A stretch of 64,000 nt of DNA, taken from Nonomuraea endophytica. GTDB taxonomy: Bacteria > Actinomycetota > Actinomycetes > Streptosporangiales > Streptosporangiaceae. The position numbers were made by a program, and so were the translations under genes. The notes below the pieces were generated by a model. That model had not been told where the DNA came from. It was given only the letters and a program-made list of their open reading frames with translations, and ran no database searches. The stretch spans positions 347,607 to 411,606 of the forward strand of contig NZ_JACHIN010000008.1 of assembly GCF_014203235.1 (NCBI RefSeq). The letters are read 5' to 3'. This document shows, piece by piece, positions 17,278 through 29,130 of the stretch (positions are counted from its first letter, which is position 1; each line of letters opens with the position of its first letter).

Positions 17278-18204
17278 TCAAGCCGTGAGCCTGCGGGCTT
17301 CGTCGACGTCGGCGTGGATCTGGGCGACCAGCGCCTCGATGGAGTCGAACTTGGTGTTGCCGCGCAGCCTGGCCGCGAAGTCGACCGCGACGTGCGCGCC
17401 GTAGAGCTCAAGGTCGTCACGGTCCAGCGCGTACGCCTCGACGGTACGCGGCACGCCCTCGAACGTGGGATTGGTGCCCACCGAGATGGCCGCCGGCCAG
17501 CGGCAGCCCTCGTACAACGCGGGCAGGTTCCCCACCGCCACGCACTGCAGCCAGCCCGCGTAAACGCCGTCCGCAGGGATGGCGGTGTGCGGCGGGGTCT
17601 CCACGTTGGCGGTGGGGAAGCCGAGCTGGCGTCCGCGCTGGTAGCCGCGAACGACCACGCCCTCCACCCGGTGGGGGCGCCCGAGCTCGTGGGCGGCGGT
17701 GGCGGCGTCGCCGTCGGTGAGCAGTTCCCTGATCGCGGTCGAGCTGACGCCCTCCACCAACGGCACGACTTCTACCGAAAAATCGTACTTCTCGCCGAGT
17801 GCCCGGAGCGTCTCCACATCACCCGCCGCCTTGTGGCCGAACGCGAAGTTCGCCCCCACCACGACACTCGCCGCCCGCAGCCGGTCGGCAAGCACCTGCT
17901 CGGCGAAGTCGGCCGGGGTCAGCCGCGAGACGTCCAGCGTGAACTCCAGCACCTCCACCGCGTCCACGCCCAGCTCCTTCAGCAGCTCGGCGCGACGCCG
18001 CGCGCTCGTCAGCCGGGGCGGATGCGAGCCCGGCCTGACCACCTCGGCGGGGTGCGGCTCGAAGGTCAGGGCGACCGAACGCAGGCCGCGCTCCCCGGCG
18101 ACCTCGACGGCCCGCGAAACCACCCGCCGGTGCCCGCGGTGCACGCCGTCGAACACGCCGATCGTGACGACGGACCCTCCAGAACGCTGCACGCCCGGCC
18201 CCAT
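17278..18204 (-). CDS. ribF: Bifunctional riboflavin kinase / FAD synthetase
   Basis: RibF phosphorylates riboflavin to FMN and adenylates FMN to FAD. The 308-residue protein has the nucleotidyltransferase motif VVTIGVFDGVHRGH and SSTAIRELL in the N-terminal domain. The kinase signature GRQLGFPTANV and the GTNPTFEG segment are in the C-terminal domain. The ATG at 18204 is preceded by AGGGGAG at some distance; another ATG at 18255 would add 17 residues and is also possible. It is divergent from the TRM11-like gene. Confidence 0.94.
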   Translation of the reverse strand: MGPGVQRSGGSVVTIGVFDGVHRGHRRVVSRAVEVAGERGLRSVALTFEPHPAEVVRPGSHPPRLTSARRRAELLKELGVDAVEVLEFTLDVSRLTPADFAEQVLADRLRAASVVVGANFAFGHKAAGDVETLRALGEKYDFSVEVVPLVEGVSSTAIRELLTDGDAATAAHELGRPHRVEGVVVRGYQRGRQLGFPTANVETPPHTAIPADGVYAGWLQCVAVGNLPALYEGCRWPAAISVGTNPTFEGVPRTVEAYALDRDDLELYGAHVAVDFAARLRGNTKFDSIEALVAQIHADVDEARRLTA

Positions 18205-18300
18205 TCGTAATCCCGTGACTCCCCTGACGACTTCGGTCAGCGACAAGCCTGCCATGCCCGCCGGGACTACCGGCAATCGAGGGGTAACATCGGTCGCACC

Positions 18301-19323
18301 ATGCCTCGATACGCACTGCTGATCCTGCCTGCCTTCAACCGGGTCTACGGTGAGGCCTCCGTCCGTCTGACCCGCTCCGAGCTGGAGGTCTTCGGGCTCC
18401 GGGCACTGGAGGGCGAGGTGTCGGGGGTAGTGGAGACGGTCGTCGGCGGCGTGCCGTACATCTGCTTCGAGACCGCCGCGCCCCTGTCCGAGAGCGACGT
18501 GGCGCTGCTGTCGAACCTGTCGTCGGCCTACGCCCTGTTCGGCATGGAGGGCGACCTGCTGCGCCCGCTCACCGTGACCCCGCTCGACCGGCTGAGCAGC
18601 GACCTCATCACCATCCAGAAATACGCGGGCAAGACCAACGAGCACTTCACCAAGCTCCTGCTGAACGTGACCGTGCTCGCCTCCGACTTCGCACTCGACG
18701 GGCATCTGTCGGTGTTCGACCCGATGTGCGGGCGCGGCACCACCCTCAACCAGGCGCTCATGTACGGCTACGACGCCTACGGCATGGACCTGGACGGCAA
18801 GGACTTCGAGGCCTATTCCGGGTTCCTGAAGAAGTGGCTGCGCGACCGGCGGCTCAAGCACACCGCCGAGACCGTGCCGGTGCGGCGCGAACGCGCGCTG
18901 ATCGGGCGCCGGTTCAACGTCTCGTTCGCGGCCACCAAGGAGGCGTACAAGGGCGGCGACACGCAGCGGGTGGGCGTGGTCAGCGCCGACACCCTGCGCG
19001 GGCGCGACTTCTTCAAGCCGCGCACGTTCGACGTCATCGCCACCGACGCCCCGTACGGCGTGCAGCACGGCAGCCGCAGCGGTGGCGGTTCGTTGTCCAG
19101 GAGCCCGCTGGAGCTGATCCGCAAGGCGGTGCCGGTCTGGGCCGAGCTGCTGAAGCCCGGGGGCGCGATGGGCATCTCCTGGAACACCTACGGCGGGACC
19201 CGCGACGACCTGGCCGCGATCCTGGAAGCCAGCGGCCTAGAAGTCCAGAAATTTCCGGACTTCGAGCACTGGGTCGACCAGGCCATCGTCCGCGACATCC
19301 TGGTCGCCAAAAAGCCCGCCTAA
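18301..19323 (+). CDS. TRM11-like SAM-dependent RNA methyltransferase
   Basis: The 340-residue protein has an N-terminal substrate-binding region and a Rossmann methylase domain. The SAM motif is DPMCGRGTTLNQAL and the catalytic loop is TDAPYGVQHG, the (D/N)PPY-type tetrapeptide of N-methyltransferases, here DAPY. This matches the UPF0020/TRM11 group, which methylates guanosine in tRNA, so a tRNA N2-guanine target is likely but untested. It sits on the plus strand between ribF and truB, inside an otherwise minus-strand translation block. Confidence 0.8.
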   Translation: MPRYALLILPAFNRVYGEASVRLTRSELEVFGLRALEGEVSGVVETVVGGVPYICFETAAPLSESDVALLSNLSSAYALFGMEGDLLRPLTVTPLDRLSSDLITIQKYAGKTNEHFTKLLLNVTVLASDFALDGHLSVFDPMCGRGTTLNQALMYGYDAYGMDLDGKDFEAYSGFLKKWLRDRRLKHTAETVPVRRERALIGRRFNVSFAATKEAYKGGDTQRVGVVSADTLRGRDFFKPRTFDVIATDAPYGVQHGSRSGGGSLSRSPLELIRKAVPVWAELLKPGGAMGISWNTYGGTRDDLAAILEASGLEVQKFPDFEHWVDQAIVRDILVAKKPA

Positions 19324-19496
19324 CCGCCCGAGCACCCCGCAAGGGGCTTCGCTCCGGCCCAGACACACCCGAGCCCCCGGGCGCCTGCCTGTGTGAAGCC
19401 TGCGCTGTGGCCGCCGGACAGGCGGATTCGCGGTGGCGCTGCCGGTGGGCAGTTGACCGGGTGACGACCGGTTGGGTGGGGTTGCCGGTTGAGGGG

Positions 19497-20366
19497 CTAG
19501 GCGAACACGGCGAGGGGTTTGGCGCTTTTGCCCTGCTCCTCCACGAGCGCCAGCAGTTCCCCCTCCGGCCCGAACACCCCGATGGGCCCCGCCCCCAGCC
19601 CCACGGAGGCCAGCCGCCCCCCGTGCGAGACCACCCGAGCCTGCTCAGCCGTCACGTCCATCCGGGGAAAGGCAGCCGAAACGGCCTCCCCGATCGGCAA
19701 CACCACGCACGACTCGGCCAGCTGCTCAACGGTCCGCGCGAGGGACAGGTCATAAGGCCCCACCCGAGTACGCCGCAAATACGTGAGATGCCCGCCCACC
19801 CCGAGACCGGCACCCAGATCCCGGGCCAGCGACCGAATGTAGGTCCCGGACGAGCACCGCACCGTGGCGTCGACGTCCACGACGTCACCCGAGTGCCGCA
19901 CCCCGGTCACCTCGAACGCGTGCACCGTCACCGGCCGCGCCTTCAGCTCCACGTCCTCACCGGCCCGGACCCGCTTGTAGGCCCGCTCGCCGTTCACCTT
20001 GATCGCGCTGACCTGCGGCGGCACCTGCATGATCGGCCCGCTCAGAGCCGCGACCCCGGCCAGCACGGCCTCCTCCGCCACACCGGCGGCCGAGGTCGTG
20101 GTCAGCACCTCGCCCTCGGCGTCGTCGGTGTTGGTCGTGGCGCCCAGCCGGATCGTGGCCTCGTACACCTTCTCGGTCAGCGCCAGGTGCCCCAGCAGCC
20201 GGGTCGCCTTCTCCACGCCGATCACCAGCACGCCGGTCGCCATCGGGTCCAGCGTGCCCGCGTGGCCGACCCGCCGGGTGCCGGCGATCCGGCGCAGTTT
20301 GCCGACGACGTCGTGCGAGGTCCACTCGGCCGGCTTGTCCACGATGATCAAGCCGCTCTCGGCCAT
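19497..20366 (-). CDS. truB: tRNA pseudouridine(55) synthase
   Basis: TruB makes pseudouridine 55 in the T-loop of tRNAs. The ATG at 20366 shares one base with the nrnA stop (TGATG) and gives 289 residues. The catalytic Asp is D40 in GTLDPMATG, and GTYIRSLARDLG and the C-terminal PUA-like region follow. The KPAEWTSHDVV opening is typical. It is the last gene of the nusA-infB-rbfA operon. The 175-base gap after it shows no gene. Confidence 0.96.
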   Translation of the reverse strand: MAESGLIIVDKPAEWTSHDVVGKLRRIAGTRRVGHAGTLDPMATGVLVIGVEKATRLLGHLALTEKVYEATIRLGATTNTDDAEGEVLTTTSAAGVAEEAVLAGVAALSGPIMQVPPQVSAIKVNGERAYKRVRAGEDVELKARPVTVHAFEVTGVRHSGDVVDVDATVRCSSGTYIRSLARDLGAGLGVGGHLTYLRRTRVGPYDLSLARTVEQLAESCVVLPIGEAVSAAFPRMDVTAEQARVVSHGGRLASVGLGAGPIGVFGPEGELLALVEEQGKSAKPLAVFA

Positions 20367-21433
20367 CAAGCCTTCCTCGGAAGTAGTGCCCGGATCCTGT
20401 TCATGGTCGTCTCGACGCTGTCGTGGGAGGTGAAGCCGGCCGCGCTGCGGTGGCCGCCGCCGCCCAGCGCCGTGCACAGGGCCGCCACGTCCACCGCGCC
20501 CTTCGAGCGCATGGACACCTGCCAGGCCCCCAGGTCGTCCTCCTTGAGCACGACCGCGACCTCGGCCTCGTCGGTGCGTCTGATCACGTCGATGATGGCC
20601 TCCACCTCCTCGTATGGCAGGCCGTACGAGGCCCGGTCGAGGTGGGTGACCGACGTCCAGACCAGCCCGTCCTCCAGCGTGACCCGGTCCAGGGCGGCCG
20701 CGAGCACCTTGAGATAGCCGAACGGCGAGCGGTCCCACAGCTCCCTCGCGATCTCGTCGGTCCGCAGCCCGGTCGCCACGAGCCTGGCCGCCATCTCGTG
20801 CGCGGCCGGCGTGGTCGAGGAGTGGCGGAAGGAGCCGGTGTCGGTCACCAGCCCGGCGTACAGGCACGTCGCCACGTCGCGGTCGAGCGTGCCGCCGAGC
20901 CGGTAGATGAGCTGCTCGGCGAGTACGGCGGTCGCCGCCACGTCAGGGTCGATGAGGCTGACCGTGCCGAACCCGGTGTTGGACGGATGATGATCCATCA
21001 CCACGACCTCGCGCGCCTTGCCCGCGTTGGCCGACAGCAGCCCGAGCCGGTCGAGCGTGGACGAGTCGAACGTGATCATCAGCTCGGGCTCGGCGGGAAA
21101 GGCCGAGGGCGGCACCAGCAGGTCCTGGCCGGGCAGGAAGCGCAGCAGCCTCGGCACCGAGAACCGCCGGTCGCCGAAGGAGGCCACGACCTTCTTGCCC
21201 AGCGAACGCAGCACGGCGCCGACGGCCAGCATCGAGCCGAGCGCGTCCCCGTCGGGCGAGACGTGGCAGGCCAGAGCCACCTCGTCGGCCTGCTCGATCA
21301 GCGTGAGCGCCCGGGTCCAGGCCGTCTCCCCCACGGCCTGGTGACCGGGACGCTCCGCCGTACCGTCATCGAGAGGAGGAGCCGGGGGCGGGGCCCCCGG
21401 GCGGTCCGTCCTGTCACGCACGTCGGGCGTCAT
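20366..21433 (-). CDS. nrnA: DHH-family oligoribonuclease / pAp phosphatase
   Basis: NrnA-type enzymes degrade nano-RNAs and dephosphorylate 3'-phosphoadenosine 5'-phosphate. The 355-residue protein shows the DHH/DHHA1 motifs in order: SPDGDALGS, FDSS, MDHHPSNTGFG, VTDTGSFRHSST and GGGHRSAAG. The N-terminal 40 residues are a Pro-rich extension without a fold. It sits between rbfA and truB, the normal actinobacterial position, with overlaps at both ends. Confidence 0.92.
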   Translation of the reverse strand: MTPDVRDRTDRPGAPPPAPPLDDGTAERPGHQAVGETAWTRALTLIEQADEVALACHVSPDGDALGSMLAVGAVLRSLGKKVVASFGDRRFSVPRLLRFLPGQDLLVPPSAFPAEPELMITFDSSTLDRLGLLSANAGKAREVVVMDHHPSNTGFGTVSLIDPDVAATAVLAEQLIYRLGGTLDRDVATCLYAGLVTDTGSFRHSSTTPAAHEMAARLVATGLRTDEIARELWDRSPFGYLKVLAAALDRVTLEDGLVWTSVTHLDRASYGLPYEEVEAIIDVIRRTDEAEVAVVLKEDDLGAWQVSMRSKGAVDVAALCTALGGGGHRSAAGFTSHDSVETTMNRIRALLPRKA

Positions 21434-21903
21434 GTCGTCGGGCGCCCTGCGCGGCCAGAGGGTTCTTCCTCTTCCTCTTCCTCCGCGTCGGGCTTCTTGT
21501 AGGGGTCGGGTTCGCCGGCGTAGGCGGCGTTCTCGGCCTGGCGGGCCAGTTCCTGGTCCTTGGCACGGGCGGCGTTGATCAGGTCGTCGAGCTGACGGGC
21601 GCTGTCGGGCAGCGGGTCGTGCTTGAACGTCAGCGTCGGCGTGAAGCGCACGCCGGTCTGCTTGCCGACCTCCGAGCGGATGATGCCCTTGGCGCTCTCC
21701 AGCGCGGCCGCGCTGTCGGCCCGCTCGGCCTCGGAGCCGAAGACCGTGTAGAAAACCGTGGCCTCGCGCAGGTCGGCGGTGATCCGCGTGTCGGTCACGG
21801 TCACGAAGCCGAGGCGTGGGTCCTTGATGCGTCGCTCCAGCATCTCGGCGACGATCTGCTGAATGCGGTCGGCGAGCTTACGCGCTCGTGCGGCGTCGAC
21901 CAT
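21430..21903 (-). CDS. rbfA: 30S ribosome-binding factor A
   Basis: RbfA is a KH-like factor for 16S rRNA maturation and cold adaptation. The ATG at 21903 (157 residues) is preceded by AAAGGGGG; an in-frame codon at 21924 lies inside the ylxP end and is less likely. Family segments are ADRIQQIVAEMLERRIKDPR and TVTDTRITADL, in part, and PLPDSARQLDDLI. It ends in an acidic tail with a run of Glu, as in other actinobacteria. Confidence 0.95.
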   Translation of the reverse strand: MVDAARARKLADRIQQIVAEMLERRIKDPRLGFVTVTDTRITADLREATVFYTVFGSEAERADSAAALESAKGIIRSEVGKQTGVRFTPTLTFKHDPLPDSARQLDDLINAARAKDQELARQAENAAYAGEPDPYKKPDAEEEEEEEPSGRAGRPTT

Positions 21904-21920
21904 GTCGGTCCCCCTTTGTC

Positions 21921-22217
21921 TCACTCTTCGTCGTTGTAGATCCGCTGCCGGGCGGACAGCAGCTCGATCTCAGGGCGGTAGGCCACCAGCCGTTCGCAGG
22001 CGTCCAGCACCTCTTTGCAGTTGCCCGCGGAGGCGGAGACGACGGCGATGCCGATCTCCGCGCGCCGGTGCAGGTCGAGGTGGCCGGTCTCGGCCGCGGC
22101 GGCACTGGGGTAGCGCCGCAGAACCTCGGCGACCAGAGGCCGCACGACGGATCGCTTCTGCTTCAGCGAATGTACGTCGCCGAGCAGGATGTCCAGGGTC
22201 AGAGCACCCACATACAT
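21921..22217 (-). CDS. ylxP: YlxP-like DUF503 protein
   Basis: The 98-residue protein (MYVGALTLDILLGDVHSLKQ at its start) is the DUF503/YlxP family, always found between infB and rbfA in actinobacteria and Firmicutes and suspected to act in ribosome assembly. A TTG three codons upstream would also be in frame, but the ATG fits homologues better. KRSVVRPLVAEVLRRYP and the C-terminal QRIYNDEE are family-like. Confidence 0.88.
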   Translation of the reverse strand: MYVGALTLDILLGDVHSLKQKRSVVRPLVAEVLRRYPSAAAAETGHLDLHRRAEIGIAVVSASAGNCKEVLDACERLVAYRPEIELLSARQRIYNDEE

Positions 22218-22299
22218 CGTTGGCAACCACCGCTTGGCTCGAGTTCACAACGCGCGTCCGGCTCCGCTGCGGTGGGAAAGCCCACCGGGCGCGCGAGAG

Positions 22300-22326
22300 G
22301 CGCCCGGCGGATGGTCCGCCGGGCGC
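22300..22326 (-). terminator. Hairpin between infB and ylxP
   Basis: GCGCCCGGCGG (22300-22310) pairs exactly with CCGCCGGGCGC (22316-22326) around a five-base loop, just downstream of infB. It may be a partial terminator separating infB from ylxP-rbfA. Confidence 0.65.
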
Positions 22327-22337
22327 CCGGCCGCGTG

Positions 22338-25529
<3,192 letters not shown>

Positions 25530-25640
25530 TGCACTCCCTTACTGGCCCGGGAGGCTGGCTGTGCCGTCCGGACCGTCGCTACCTTGACGTCTTCATCGCC
25601 GCGTGCTCATCAGGCGCTCATAGCAATCTGACTCCGCCCA

Positions 25641-25955
25641 TCAACTCGGCGTCCTACATGACATTTCGTGGTTCTCCTCTTCCAGGTGCGCCCGCACACG
25701 CGAGACGTCAAGCGGCCCCGGCACGCGGAACGCGCGCGGAAACGCTCGGCGACGCTCGGCAAGCTCCAGACAGCTCGGGTCGGGATGCAGCGATGCACCC
25801 CGGCCGGGAAGCCGTCCTCGCAGGTCAGGGACTATGCGATCCTCAACCAGCACCAATCGGAGCAGCTCGGACTTAGCCGTGCGAACCCTGCAGCCCACAC
25901 ATGTTCTCTGCGGGGCTGCCTGGCCACCATATTCCAGCTTACCGTGTTGACGCAT
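25641..25955 (-). CDS. ylxR: YlxR-family (DUF448) RNA-binding protein
   Basis: The 104-residue protein carries the YlxR signature RTCVGCR followed by ELLRLV and GRGASLHPDPSCLELAERRRAF. YlxR is a small basic nucleic-acid-binding protein encoded between nusA and infB. In Bacillus it is reported to affect transcription and glucose response. The ATG lies inside the end of nusA (17-base overlap). Confidence 0.92.
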   Translation of the reverse strand: MRQHGKLEYGGQAAPQRTCVGCRVRTAKSELLRLVLVEDRIVPDLRGRLPGRGASLHPDPSCLELAERRRAFPRAFRVPGPLDVSRVRAHLEEENHEMSCRTPS

Positions 25956-26943
25956 CTACGGAACCGGCGGCATCCTCTGCCTGTGCGTCGGAGCGGATGT
26001 CGATCCGCCATCCCGTGAGGCGGGCGGCGAGCCGGGCATTCTGCCCTTCCTTGCCGATGGCCAGCGAGAGCTGGTAGTCGGGCACGATGACGCGCGCGAC
26101 CCTCCCCTGGAGATCCAGAACCTCAACGTTGGAAACACGGGCGGGCGACAGGGCATTCCCCACGAACTCCGCGGGGTCCTCCGACCAGTCGATGATGTCG
26201 ATCTTCTCGCCGTGAAGCTCGGTCATCACGTTGCGCACCCGCGAGCCCATCGGCCCGATGCAGGCGCCCTTGGCGTTGACCCCCGGCTTGCGCGAACGCA
26301 CCGCGATTTTGGTACGGTGCCCCGCCTCCCTGGCCACGGCGGCGATCTCCACCGTGCCGTCGGCGATCTCGGGCACCTCCAGCGCGAACAGCTTCTTCAC
26401 CAGACCCGGGTGAGTACGCGACAGCGAGACCGACGGCCCCTTGTGCCCCTTCTTCACCTGCACGACGTAGGCGCGGATGCGCTCGCCGTGCACGTAGTCC
26501 TCGCCCGGGACCTGCTCGTTGTGCGGGAGCACGGCCTCGATCTTGCCCAGGTCGACCAGCACCACGCGGGGATCCTTGCCCTGCTGGATGACGCCGGAGA
26601 CCAGCTCGCCCTCACGGCTGGCGAACTCGCCGAAGTTGATCTCGTCCTCGGCGTCGCGCAGCTGCTGCAGGATCACCTGCTTGGCGGTCGTCGCCGCGAT
26701 GCGGCTGAAGTTGTTCGGGGTGTCGTCGAACTCCCTGACGACCTCGCCCTCCTCGTCGAGCTCCGCCGCCCAGATGCTGACGTGCCCGGTCTGCCGGTCG
26801 AGTTCGGCCCGTGCCTTCTGGGCCGCGCCGTCGGTGCGGAAGTAGGCGATCAGCAGCGCGTCCTCGATCGCCTTGACCACCAGGTCGAAGGAGATGTCCT
26901 TCTCCCGCTCCAGGCTGCGCAGGACGCTCATGTCGATGTCCAC
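25939..26943 (-). CDS. nusA: Transcription termination/antitermination factor NusA
   Basis: NusA binds RNA polymerase and nascent RNA. The 334 residues contain the N-terminal domain (about 1-125), the S1 domain (PRVVLVDLGKIEAVLPHNEQ), and two KH domains ending in YQLSLAIGKEGQNARLAARLTGWRIDI in part. The acidic repeats of E. coli NusA are absent, as in other actinobacteria. The GTG at 26943 follows GGGGAAG. It lies 13 bases downstream of rimP. Confidence 0.97.
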   Translation of the reverse strand: MDIDMSVLRSLEREKDISFDLVVKAIEDALLIAYFRTDGAAQKARAELDRQTGHVSIWAAELDEEGEVVREFDDTPNNFSRIAATTAKQVILQQLRDAEDEINFGEFASREGELVSGVIQQGKDPRVVLVDLGKIEAVLPHNEQVPGEDYVHGERIRAYVVQVKKGHKGPSVSLSRTHPGLVKKLFALEVPEIADGTVEIAAVAREAGHRTKIAVRSRKPGVNAKGACIGPMGSRVRNVMTELHGEKIDIIDWSEDPAEFVGNALSPARVSNVEVLDLQGRVARVIVPDYQLSLAIGKEGQNARLAARLTGWRIDIRSDAQAEDAAGSVDASTR

Positions 26944-26955
26944 GAGGCTTCCCCC

Positions 26956-27447
26956 TTAGCCTTCGTCGCCGTCTGGGTCTTCGTCGTCCAGACGGCGGAA
27001 TTCCACCTGCACCCGTCCACGGGTGAGGTCCTGATAGTCGAGCCGGCGCTCGGCGCCGTCAACGGAGAGGTCGACGCCGGCGTCGTCGGCGGTCAGCACC
27101 CGGCCCTCCACGACGGAGCCGTCGCGCAGCTCCGCCTTCACCAGCCGCTTGGCCGCGCGGCGCCAGTGGCGCGGCTCCGTCAGCGGCCGGTCGACGCCTG
27201 GAGAGGACACCTCGAGCGTGTAGGCGGAGCCGCCCATCGCATCGTCCTCGTCGAGGGCGTTGGAGACGGCCTGGCTCACCTCCGCCACGTCGTCCAGGCT
27301 CACGCCGCCGTCGCGGTCGACGACCACGCGCAGCAACCGGCGCTTGCCGGCCGTGGTGACCGTGACGTCCTCCAGATCGAGACCCTCCGCGCCGACGACG
27401 GGCTCCAGGAGCTTCATCAGGTGGTCGCGGGATGATGCGCTGCCCAT
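26956..27447 (-). CDS. rimP: Ribosome maturation factor RimP
   Basis: RimP helps 30S assembly. The ATG at 27447 with GGGGAGG in front gives 163 residues; longer upstream frames lack support. Family motifs are LDLEDVTVTTAGKRRLLRVVVD in part, AVSNALDEDD and YTLEVSSPGVDRPL. It is the first gene of the rimP-nusA-ylxR-infB operon; its promoter lies in the 221-base gap shared with the divergent Tat-lipoprotein gene. Confidence 0.94.
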   Translation of the reverse strand: MGSASSRDHLMKLLEPVVGAEGLDLEDVTVTTAGKRRLLRVVVDRDGGVSLDDVAEVSQAVSNALDEDDAMGGSAYTLEVSSPGVDRPLTEPRHWRRAAKRLVKAELRDGSVVEGRVLTADDAGVDLSVDGAERRLDYQDLTRGRVQVEFRRLDDEDPDGDEG

Positions 27448-27668
27448 ATCGACCTCCCCTATTGTCATGTTTCCAGCCGGGCGTACCTCGCCGTCGGCTG
27501 TCGGCGTCCATGGCAGCACTGCCAGCGACGACAGTTGACACCCTATCCGTACCAGGGCCCGAAAAGAGCGCCAGTCGGCACGCTCGGGTGGCGAGCCGCC
27601 GGTGGCAGCGATCGCGGGCGCGAGCCCGTACGATGCTGTCTGCGTCCTGTTTCCCGGAGGTCTCACCC

Positions 27669-28160
27669 GTGCGCCGTCCACTGTCCCGCCGTGCCGTTCT
27701 CGCGGGCGGGGCGAATCTCGCCGGGGCGACGGCCCTGGCGGCCCTGACAGGATGCAGCGGCTCCGGCGCCCCGGAGGCCACGACCCCAAAGCCGGAGGAC
27801 CCCGAGCACGTCCTGGCGCGCGAGCTGATCGCCGACAAGGAGCGCACGATCGGCCTCTACACCACGCTGATCACCGCCGGCGGCGAGAAGCTGACGCCCT
27901 TCCGCGAGCGCCACCAGGCCCACCTCGCCGAGCTGCGCCGCCGCTTCCCCAGCGCGACGAAGCTCCCCACCAACCCGCCCACCACGCCGCCGTCACCGCC
28001 GCCGAAGGTCTCCCTGACGCGGCTGCGCGACGTGGAACGCAAGGCCGCCGCCCTGCGTCCGCGCCAGCTCGCCGACGCCTCACCCGCCCTCTCCCAGCTG
28101 ATCGCCAGCATCGGCGCCTGCGAGGCCCTGCACGTCCTGTCGCTGCCGAGGTCCCTATGA
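27669..28160 (+). CDS. Tat-exported lipoprotein, ferritin-like helical protein
   Basis: The GTG at 27669 has CGGAGG upstream and gives 163 residues. The N terminus is a twin-arginine signal with lipobox (LSRRAVLAGGANLAGATALA then LTGC). The rest is helical, with ARELIADKERTIGLYTTLI and IGACEALHVLSL, and a short Pro/Thr linker, resembling DUF4439-like or ferritin-like proteins. Function is unknown. Its stop overlaps the next start (ATGA). This divergent pair next to rimP recurs in actinomycetes. Confidence 0.78.
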   Translation: MRRPLSRRAVLAGGANLAGATALAALTGCSGSGAPEATTPKPEDPEHVLARELIADKERTIGLYTTLITAGGEKLTPFRERHQAHLAELRRRFPSATKLPTNPPTTPPSPPPKVSLTRLRDVERKAAALRPRQLADASPALSQLIASIGACEALHVLSLPRSL

Positions 28161-28657
28161 CCGCCTCCGCCGAACGGCCCCGCACCGCGCGCCTGGGGCC
28201 TGCTTCCGATCTGGAACGGCTGCGCAAAGCACTGGCGGCCGAGCACGCGGCGATCTACGCCTACGGCCTGATCGGAGCCAGGACGACAGGCGCGCTGCGA
28301 GCCAGGGTGACGTCGGCGTTCGACGGCCACCGGGCCCGCCGCGACCAGCTACGCGGCCTCATCACCGCCCGCCAGGGCCGCCCCGCCGAGCCTGAGCCCT
28401 CCTACGCGCTGCCCGTGACGCCCGACAACGCCACGGAGGCGATCCGCCTGGCGGTGCACGTGGAGCAGGGCATCACCGCCACCTACCTGGAACTGGCCGC
28501 CTGCGAGGACGCCGCCCTGCGCCGGTACGCGGCCCTGGCCATGCAGGAGTCGGTCACCCGCGCCTACGGCTTCCGCCCCTCGGTGCCGACCTTCCCCGGC
28601 ATGCCCACCCCACCCAAACCCACCCCCACCCAAACCCCAACCACCAGCCCAGGCTGA
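28157..28657 (+). CDS. DUF4439 ferritin-like protein
   Basis: The 166-residue protein starts at the ATG overlapping the previous stop. It shows a four-helix pattern with LRKALAAEHAAIYAYGLIGA, HRARRDQLRGLI, LAVHVEQGITATYLELAA and AMQESVTRAYGF, the DUF4439 layout. It has no signal peptide and ends in a Pro/Thr-rich tail. Carboxylates in AEHAA and HRARRDQL could bind metal, but no ferritin EXXH is seen. Function is unknown; it probably partners with the coupled lipoprotein. Confidence 0.82.
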   Translation: MTASAERPRTARLGPASDLERLRKALAAEHAAIYAYGLIGARTTGALRARVTSAFDGHRARRDQLRGLITARQGRPAEPEPSYALPVTPDNATEAIRLAVHVEQGITATYLELAACEDAALRRYAALAMQESVTRAYGFRPSVPTFPGMPTPPKPTPTQTPTTSPG

Positions 28658-28850
28658 CCCCACCGCAAAGGCCGGGGCGAGGTGAGAGCCACCCCGAGGT
28701 CCGCCGCCTCGGCCCCCGCCCGCCGCGGCGACCACGCCTCGCCCAGGCAGCCGACCGGCGGGTCACGCAGGCTGGGCCCGTCCTCCACCACCGGCAAGGT
28801 GTCCGCGGGCCGAGGCTGGGCGGCGATTCTCAATGCCGGCTGAAAGCCCG

Positions 28851-29057
28851 TCAGTAGCGGTAGTGGCGGGTACGGCCGCGCCCCAGGGTCTTGGTCACGT
28901 GCAGCCCGCCGGGCAGGCGGACCGAGAGGTGCCGGCGCCCGTCGGGGGTCGTCTGGATGTGGAAGCGGCGGTTGCCGAAGCTGTGGCCGACACCGTGGCG
29001 CGAGAGGTTGATGCGGAATGGGCCTACCTTGATGGACTTCCGGTAGTGCCAGCCCAT
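28851..29057 (-). CDS. DUF4236 small protein
   Basis: The 68-residue basic protein (MGWHYRKSIKVGPFRINLSR) matches DUF4236, whose members begin with an aromatic-Arg-Lys-Ser motif followed by a Gly-rich NLSRHGVGHSFG segment. Function is unknown. It lies downstream of proS on the same strand. The 190 bases separating it from the DUF4439 gene show no gene. Confidence 0.85.
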   Translation of the reverse strand: MGWHYRKSIKVGPFRINLSRHGVGHSFGNRRFHIQTTPDGRRHLSVRLPGGLHVTKTLGRGRTRHYRY

Positions 29058-29130
29058 GGAACCCTCCTCGGGATCGGTTACGCCCTGATAACGAGCGACC
29101 GGGTGAGGAGAGTTCCTGGGGGGTTGGCGG

